A stretch of DNA of 64,000 bases from assembly GCA_030272155.1 (NCBI GenBank), contig CP126193.1:3410001-3474000 (forward strand), given 5' to 3'. Below are positions 57,492 to 64,000 of the stretch, in pieces. Under the pieces are notes generated by a model. That model did not search any database. It saw nothing but the letters and a program-made list of their open reading frames with translations, and was not told the DNA's origin. This stretch comes from Tetradesmus obliquus. Lineage: Eukaryota; Chlorophyta; Chlorophyceae; Sphaeropleales; Scenedesmaceae. The position numbers and the translations under genes were made by a program. The stretch's first letter is position 1; each line of letters starts with the position of its first letter.

Positions 57492-60400
57492 GTGCTGTAA
57501 GTGCCAGCTGGTGTGGTACTGTAGTGGATGAAGGTTCTTATGGTGAAGATCAGAGGCGAGTTTGGGACTGCATTAGTTGGGTTGGGATCACACTAGTTGG
57601 TTCAGTTGTGCCATGCCACTGAATCAAGGAGAGAAGTTGACATGTTGAGGGACGGCATGCATCGTGGTAGTTGTCGGTGCTGCTCACTGCTTGTGGTGCA
57701 TAAGGGTTGTGGAGCTGAGCGCTGCACGCCGTGCAACTGGTGCTGGTGATTGTTGCAGCGAGTGTGGCCCAGGCAGCAACGGCGTGCTGTTGCTGCTGGT
57801 GCTGCTGCTGATGATGTTGTGGTGTTTGATGTCAGCCGAGCGTAGAGTGCTGTTGTGCTTGATGGCTTTGTAGATGCATGTGCCGCGTCAGCGGCTGTAT
57901 CTGGTGCCAGTTCCTGCATGCCACACCCCCCATGATCTGCAGGGACCAGGCAGCTGCTGTCTGTGTCAATGCCGCAGTACACAATGCATGTTGTTGGTGC
58001 TGTTGATGGTTCAAGTGTGTGGGAGGTCTGCCACAGCTGTTGGCATGCTGTGACAGGTGCATCAGCAGTGAGCAAAGCTCAGGTGGCAGGCAGCCCTGCT
58101 TTAGCACTGATTGGTTGCTTTGCAGCACTGTTTAAGCTGCGCAGGTTTCCCTTGGCAGGCACTACTTTGCAGCAGGGTCGATGGTGCAGTGCCCATTGCA
58201 GGCTGGTTGTGGTGCACCCCTGTGATGCGCCAGTAATGCAGTGCACAGGCCAGTTTTCTGAGCAGCTGCACGGCCTGGCGCCGAAATGTATGTGTGTGCT
58301 GCAGGCACTGCTCTGCAGTGCTGAGCGCAGCCACTTCAGCAGCACTGTGAATTTTATACCATGCCCACGGCTCGCCTTGGTGGCGCAGCAAGCTTACCGT
58401 ATGTGGCGGAGTTGCATCACTTGCAGGCAGCACACTCAGCTGTGTGCTGGCAGCATCTTACGAGAGCGCCAGGAAGCCTCTCATTCATATTTACACATAC
58501 ACGCACTGTAGCATGTGCACCAGCAGTGCCTGTGCAGCTGTGCGCCTAGTTTGAGTGCTTGCACTGTGCTCTTGGAGCATTGCGGTGCAGCTTTGCTGGC
58601 TTGGCGTTTGAGCAGCATCACATGCACCGCTTCATCTTGCAGCGTAGCTGCTGTTGGTGTTGTGCCTGTATCTTTGTCGCTGCAGAGCTTTTCGTGTACT
58701 GCAGTGGCCACTGTACCATTGGCATGGGGCATGCTCAATATGCAAGAGCAGGAATTCTATTGCTGCCACTGGTCCTGCGTGCATGAGCCAACTGCTCTCC
58801 TGGACAGACCGACAGCATGTGGGGGCGTGGCAGTTGTGTAACACTGTGGCTGTGAGTGTGCGAGGCTGCGTAGTTGTGTGAAGCATCTGTGCGTGCGCAT
58901 TTGTACTATGGTGTGTTGTCAGCACTGCCAGATGGTGTATGCTGTGTGTAAATCGTGTACTGCTGCTCTGTGCAGCGACTGTGTGTGGGAAGCATGGCAC
59001 TTTCTCAGTGTGCATGTGCGCAGGAGATGCCAGCATAGGCACAGCAGAGTGGTGCGTGCCGCAGCGTTGGTGGCACATGTGGATGCAAGCCTGCTGCTCA
59101 GCAGGCAGGCTTGCAAACTGTGGTGTACTTGTACTTGTTGCTTGCAGCAGGCTGAGCATGGGTGACATGAAAGGCGGCGGCAGCAGCCTGTTACTGGGCA
59201 TTTCGTGCTGCTTGCATGCTGATGAGCATGAACATGTGTGTGTGTGGGGGGGGGGGCTCCTGGTCTGTTGGTGTTTTGTTGCAGCTGCATCGTGTGCTTG
59301 CATCGTATATTCAGTGGTCCAAGTGCAGGCATGGCTCTGCAGTGCGGTCGTTGTGAACAGGTGCATATGCATCTTCAGTGTGCTGGGACTTGGTGTGCGT
59401 GTGTGTTGGTCTTGCAGCAGGCATGGCACTGCAGTTGGATTGTGAACTTTGCGTGCACATGCAGTTTTGTGATGCTGGGTGTGTGTGTTGGACTGTGCTG
59501 CACTGTGCACGGCGCAAACTCACCTGTGGCTCATGCATATGCAGGGTGTACAACTGTTGAGGCTTAAATCACGTATGTTCCTGTCTGCTGTTGCACCAGA
59601 CCGCAGCACAGCTGTGGCATGTATGTCTGCGCATCAGAGATGACGAATGCTATGCCTGCATGCGCCGGCTGCAGTTCACGCAGATGGTCAGGAGACTTAG
59701 AACGGGAGGTCTTCTGGCGCAGCTTTGTTTGAATGCGCAGTTTCGCATCCCCTACGGTCCGTGAGGACTCAGAGGATGTGTTGATTCATTCTGACACATC
59801 AGCGTGGGGTGTGCGTGCTCTTGCACTCGTCTGCACTGGTGCAGCTGTTGGTTGTCGTTTGCACGTGGCATGCTCACGTGCACGCTGCTCGTGGCCACCA
59901 GTGTCTGGCGAGAACCCAACTGAGAGCATTCAGGGATGCTTCTCGTGCAGCTCCCTGCTGACATGGATACTGCACTGGTTGTTAACAACGTTGCTGATTT
60001 GATAGGACAGCCTCGCGGCTGCTGCATGATGATATGTGGAGACAAACGGCGCAATGTTGTTGGCGCTGTTGGCTTATGCGCAAGCATAGTATGCTCCACC
60101 CTTGGCATCGAAAGAAACAGAAACGGCACACTGTTGGGTACCCAACGTGCAGCAGTGATTGCCACATTTAATGGTGCAAAGCAGCAGGGTGGTTGCTTGA
60201 GGCTGCGCTGCCGGCTCTGCATACAGTGCATCTGCCTGCGTACAGGGTCGCCTTTGACATGGCTTGGACAGCTCAACGCCAATCTGAATCTTGAGTACAG
60301 GTGCACCAGTGTGGACCATGCAGCACGTTTACTACGTAGTACTTGGCTTGCTGGCCATGGTGTCAGAATTGGTAGGCGGTGCAGTTGGTGAGCGTGCCTT

Positions 60401-60744
60401 GTGGAGCACATGTGCACAAATGTGGTTTGGTTGCTCAAGAGCAGCATGCAGGTCGATTGGGCCTGAGGTTTACAGGGTAACTAACACTCTTTTCTGTTAC
60501 CAGGGGCGACGAAATCCTACTGCCTAGTCACACGCAGCAGTCTGGCGAACCTGACTGCAGGGGACACAAGGCGTTGCCTCCGCCACCAAGACACGTTTAA
60601 CACTCGAACTTGTTAGGTTCCTGCCAGCAAGTTGCTGCCACTGGCAGCAGGACTCCGCTGCTTAGTGATGCGCCACATTCAGTGCGCACTTTACTCAGAA
60701 GTGTAGCGCGCAAGTTGATTGCAACTACAGCAGCTGGTCCCGCG
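57492..60744. other. 3.2-kb stretch without a recognisable gene
   Basis: Between the RING gene (+) and the LPP-epsilon-like gene (-), both ending here. Rich in TGTG/GCTG words. Long frames exist (for example minus 58632-59510) but are His/Thr/Cys-rich and read as translated simple sequence. A 151-codon plus frame at 59936-60391 is the only mildly protein-like one, without supporting context. Confidence 0.45.
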
Positions 60745-62594
60745 TTAATATGCCAGGCCAGCGCTCACTACTGCAGGCTGCGCAGCACACTCCTGCTCCT
60801 GCTGCTGCTGCTGCTGCTGCTGGGCAGTGCTGCCATTCCCAGTCTGCAGCTTGGAGTGCAGTAGCTCCAGCTGCTGCTGCTGCCACTGCCGCTGCTGCTG
60901 CTGCTTCTGCTGCCGCTCCTTCCTCTCCTTAGCCCAGGACAGCACGTTCTTCACTGCGAACGCTGCCATAGCTACCAGGCAGGTCCCATACAGCAGTGGC
61001 AGGCCTGCGGGTGTCTGCTGCAGAGCAGGCAGTGCTGCTGCTGTGCCGAAGAAGAACCAGCCAGTGGCAGTGCTGGCGCCCAGCGCTGCGCCAACCAGCA
61101 CTTGCGGCCAGGTGTGATAGCCCAGCCTGACGCGCAGCCAGGTCTGCAGGAGCAGCAGCGGCAGCAGCGGCAGCAGCAGCAGCAGCAGCAGCAGGAGCAG
61201 CAGCAGCACAGATTGTGAAGGCAGACATTGTAACTGCACACTAGCAAGGCGAGCGCCTAGTGCAGCAGGTGTGTGTGTCACCACATGTTGACACTGCACA
61301 GCTTGAAGGGCCTGCTGTTGTTGCATGTGTACTTGGATGGTGGCAATGACAGATGCTTTCGAGGCAGCAGCACTGTGCGCAAAAGTGTGCAGCACACTGC
61401 ATTGCTTTGTGTGTTGCGTTTTTCAAATAAGATGCTCACCAAGAACACGCCAAGGGTTACCGAGCAGACTGCCAGGGCCACAGCAGTCGGGTGGCTGCGT
61501 GTGTGGTAGTTCAGGGACAGCGCTGCATACACTGACAGGAAGTTCAAGCCTGCATGGCAGCACAGAAACAGAGATCATGCAGGGCCCGTCAGCAAGCAAT
61601 GCTTGGCCGAGGGTGCAGCCAGGCTGAACGTACGGTATCTGCATGGCGTCAGCCTTTCATTGAAACCAGAAACTGCTGATGTCAGCCGTCTCTACGCCAG
61701 GCAGCAAAGCATGAGTACGCTGGCAATTTTACACAACAGCTCCGGCTCATTGCCCCTGCAGTAGCAGCTGCATGTAATGGAGTGCAGGCTAGCGTTGAGG
61801 TTGAGTTCAGCCACGCCACTCACTGTTTGCGTGTGAGGAGGGCATGCCTGGGTCACTCTTCTGCGCCTGGTCTGGCCGCTCCTGCCTGATCACGTGCTTC
61901 AGCACCTGCACCCAGCATGCAGCAGAGGCACCGCATGCATCATGGCACAGTTACATCACTCTCATGACATTACCCTCTTCACAATTCACTGCTGCTAGTG
62001 CTTGCGCCGTCACCGCAAGTATGCATGGGTAGCTACCACAGCGCAGCTGGTGCGTGCTGAGTTAAGCAAGCAAACCAGGCTCAGCACCGCTCAATGCCTT
62101 GGCTGATGCTGTACAAAACATCACATGCATGGCTTGCTGTTCAGTACGCTGCTGCTGCTGCCCCCTGGCTCACCTTACAGAGGAAAGCGGAAAAGACAGC
62201 CCCAACCACACACCAGGCAGCATACTCGTTATGCTGCCACAGCAGCACTGCGAATACTGTTGCTGACACAGTCCACTTTGTCTGCAAAAGCCACACAGCA
62301 GCAGCAGCAACATAGTGAGTTGCTGTAGAAGTTCAGGGGCACCAGCAAGTTGTAGGCAGGTTGCATGCAATCTGGCCGTCTGATGTACAAGCAGCAGGCG
62401 CACAGGTGTTGGCAGCACATTTGCTTGATCCAGCGAGCACTCACTGAGTCATTGATGACTGATAGTGCTGTTATCTGCCACGGCTGTCCAGTGGCAAAGC
62501 CTTGTGGGTGCTGCTGGAGTAATGGTTGTTGGTCCAGGCTGAGTTGCTGCTCAAGCTCCCCACTGCTTGCTGCCGACACCCTGACAGCAAGCAT
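60745..62594 (-). CDS. PAP2-family lipid phosphate phosphatase, LPP-epsilon-like
   Basis: Dephosphorylates phosphatidic acid; the plant epsilon type sits in the plastid envelope. Exons in transcript order: 62445-62594, 62174-62281, 61824-61905, 61440-61549, 60745-61143; in phase, 282 residues. Membrane helices begin at TKWTVSATVFAVLL. The three PAP2 motifs: K89 followed by R96-P97 (KHVIRQERP), MPSSH (107-111), and R154-x5-H160 in WLRVRLGYHTWPQV. In the last, the usual Asp after the His is Gln164, as I recall for plant LPP-epsilon (LHTxxQV). The C-terminal 60 residues are a Gln-rich tail (KERKERQQKQQQQRQW) from CAG triplets, not typical of the family. The N-terminal 50 residues lack an obvious transit peptide, so an earlier exon may be missing. 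Confidence 0.85.
61144..61206. repeat. CTG run before 3' splice site of the last LPP-epsilon-like exon
   Basis: CAG/CGG units on the plus strand (CTG on the coding strand), ending at the exon 5 acceptor. Confidence 0.85.
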
Positions 62595-62695
62595 GCTGTC
62601 CTGACCAATCTTGGGCCTACAGTAACACAGTTCGTCGGGAATTGAGCGGCGATTTCACCCCAAATCGAGATCAAAAGAAGAAGTGTATGACCGGA

Positions 62696-62697
<2 letters not shown>

Positions 62698-62736
<39 letters not shown>
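62698..62736. repeat. CAG/CTG run in the short spacer upstream of the LPP-epsilon-like gene
   Basis: About 13 perfect CAG units on the plus strand in the 174-bp gap between the LPP-epsilon-like start and the stop codon at 62769. Confidence 0.9.
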
Positions 62737-62739
<3 letters not shown>

Positions 62740-62768
62740 GGACGTACCTGCTGCCTACGCTCTTGCCG

Positions 62769-62977
62769 CTATTGGTGCGCCTCATCCGCTGTGACACCGA
62801 CGTTGAAACGTTGCCCAATTGCGGTCTCAGCATGCTCTGCTGCTTCAAAATCACTGTAAACACATACTTGCTTGCCCGCTACGCGAATTCCAACTGCTGG
62901 AATGCGTCGATTGACGTGTAAATGCAACGACCCCACCTCAACAGCTGCAATGAACGTGTTTGCAGGCACTGCAGCTC
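62769..62977 (-). CDS. Terminal exon of an unidentified protein
   Basis: Reads as normal protein to a stop at 62769: PANTFIAAVEVGSLHLHVNRR, RVAGKQVCVYSDFEAAEH, GQRFNVGVTADEAHQ. A likely acceptor is CGACCCTTAG just above 62977. It may be the last exon of the gene whose other exons lie at 63196-64000, but the phases I see do not match, so a missing intermediate exon or separate origin is possible. No family recognised. Codon use is less GC-biased than the neighbours. Confidence 0.4.
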
Positions 62978-63195
62978 CTAAGGGTCGAACATGAGGTGCT
63001 GGACACTGGCAGACTGAGCAGTCATGACAGGGTCAAAGTAAAAGCCTAACAGCAACCTGCACGTGAAAACCTGTCGGCCAAACGATATGCTCACACTTAA
63101 GTAATACTAAGGTGCCTATGAACGTCCTGGAGGGATCGCAACAACCCTGGCAGCGTTCCAATGTTGTTTACATGCCAACACCAACACGGTCCTAC

Positions 63196-64000
63196 CTAGA
63201 CGCTGCCACCCCAGCTGCTGCAAGTTCAGTGTACAATGTTTTAGCAAGGACTTTGGCTGCGGTTCTGTCTGCCTCAAAGAACAGCGGCAGCACCGGCAAC
63301 TGCCAGATAGCCGACGTGGCAAAGGGGTGATCCTCGTCCAGTGCCTGCTGCCGCCTGCTGCTGCTGTTGCTGCTGCTGCTGCCAGTGCTAGCCACTGCCT
63401 CAAGTTCTAACTCTGGCACAGCCTTTCCGTTTATCTCTGCCGCACTACTACTGCTGTCACTGCTGCTGCTGCTGCCGCCGTCTTGTTGGGCTGCTGCTTC
63501 TAGTAGTTGCTGCAAGTTGGCCTTCAACCTCAGCAACTCCTGCATATCAGTGGCAGCAGCAGCAGGTCAACCGTCAAGCAACAATCTGAACGCGATGATT
63601 GAGAATGCGAGGGGCACTTCACCACAAAACCAACCAGCACGCACCAGGCAGACGGTCGCACAGAGTGTGTTGCAATCCAGCCTGCACTGACAACACAAAA
63701 AGCTATCACAGCCCCCACGCCTCACAGCATGCGCAATAGTCTGAATGTGCTACGTTCATAGTTGTGCTGAAATAGATCAACTGCAACAACTTGGGTGCTC
63801 TCACAGAAGCCACGCACGCGGCGCACCTGCACTTGCTGCTGCACCTCAGGGCTGGAGTTGCCCATGCCTCCCGCCTTGAGCTGCCTCACCACATCAGCCT
63901 GCTGCAGCACAGCCATCTCCGCAGACTGCAGCTGCTCAGGCGTTGCCGCAGCGGTAGCAGCAGCGCCTGCTGAGTCAGGGTACAGCATCTGCAGCAGCAC
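63196..64000 (-). CDS. Partial gene with a WHEP-like helical hairpin, 5' end beyond the window
   Basis: Exon A (63827 to beyond 64000) and exon B (63196-63539) join in phase. The junction gives QQADVVRQLKAGGM...EVQQQVQ-ELLRLKANLQQLL, the V-R-x-L-K ... V-x-x-L-L-x-L-K pattern of WHEP domains that are appended to several aminoacyl-tRNA synthetases. A Ser-rich linker follows, then HPFATSAIWQLPVLPLFF and AAKVLAKTLYTELAAAGV. The catalytic part would be upstream of the window, so the enzyme cannot be named; a domain-only protein is also possible. Confidence 0.5.

Noticed and set aside
58632..59510. 292-codon minus-strand frame
   Set aside because: His/Thr/Cys/Gln-rich throughout, reads as translated CA/TG-rich simple sequence, no domain, no splice context.
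59936..60391. 151-codon plus-strand frame
   Set aside because: Mildly protein-like but without domain, clear start context or neighbouring exons; not enough to call a gene.

Overview
The window is nuclear DNA of a green alga. Evidence: intron-rich genes (4 to 12 exons each) with GT-AG introns; plastid-type genes (a PPH1/TAP38-like phosphatase, a bacterial-type CMP kinase, an LPP-epsilon-like lipid phosphatase, a plant-type D-ribulose kinase); a plant-type FAD2 desaturase; moderate-to-high GC; and extreme enrichment in CAG/CTG triplet runs. The style, including an LRR protein of a type I associate with Scenedesmus/Raphidocelis-like algae, suggests Chlorophyceae, probably Sphaeropleales. The species cannot be named from sequence alone.

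Layout, left to right: gene-poor 3' flank (1-2.8 kb); HPP-family membrane protein (-, 2.8-5.3 kb) head-to-head with a PPH1/TAP38-like PP2C phosphatase (+, 5.8-8.7 kb); gene-free stretch with palindromes; secreted Lys/Ala-rich protein of unknown family (-, 10.8-13.2 kb); polyglutamine protein with a Cys/His finger-like segment (-, 13.7-16.1 kb); unassigned ORF (-, 17.2-17.9 kb); secreted TIM-barrel glycoside-hydrolase-like protein (-, 18.0-21.9 kb) head-to-head with an OMA1-like M48 metalloprotease (+, 23.0-28.6 kb); small NTF2/SnoaL-like protein (-, 30.3-32.5 kb); CMP kinase (-, 33.3-35.2 kb) head-to-head at 260 bp with D-ribulose kinase (+, 35.5-39.2 kb); 2H-phosphoesterase-like protein (+, 39.6-42.6 kb); LRR protein with a one-base frame break (+, 43.0-45.9 kb); palindrome array (46.1 kb); FAD2 oleate desaturase (+, 47.0-50.2 kb); DedA/VTT membrane protein (-, 53.2-55.5 kb) head-to-head with an intronless RING-H2 protein (+, 56.7-57.5 kb); 3 kb without a recognisable gene; LPP-epsilon-like phosphatase (-, 60.7-62.6 kb); and fragments of at least one more minus-strand gene running off the right edge.

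There is no operon-type organisation. The shared themes are plastid function (state-transition phosphatase, CMP kinase, LPP-epsilon, probably HPP and DedA), lipid metabolism (FAD2, LPP-epsilon) and proteolysis or ubiquitin control (OMA1-like, RING-H2). For 12 genes I chained exons by GT-AG borders; every junction is phase-consistent and each gives a multiple-of-three total. The LRR chain closes only after allowing one missing base.

The two most unusual signals are architectural. First, many introns and 3' flanks carry decayed copies of the edge of a neighbouring exon together with its splice site. Second, CAG runs sit just after 5' splice sites and CTG runs just before 3' splice sites, on the coding strand, so the two ends of some introns could pair.
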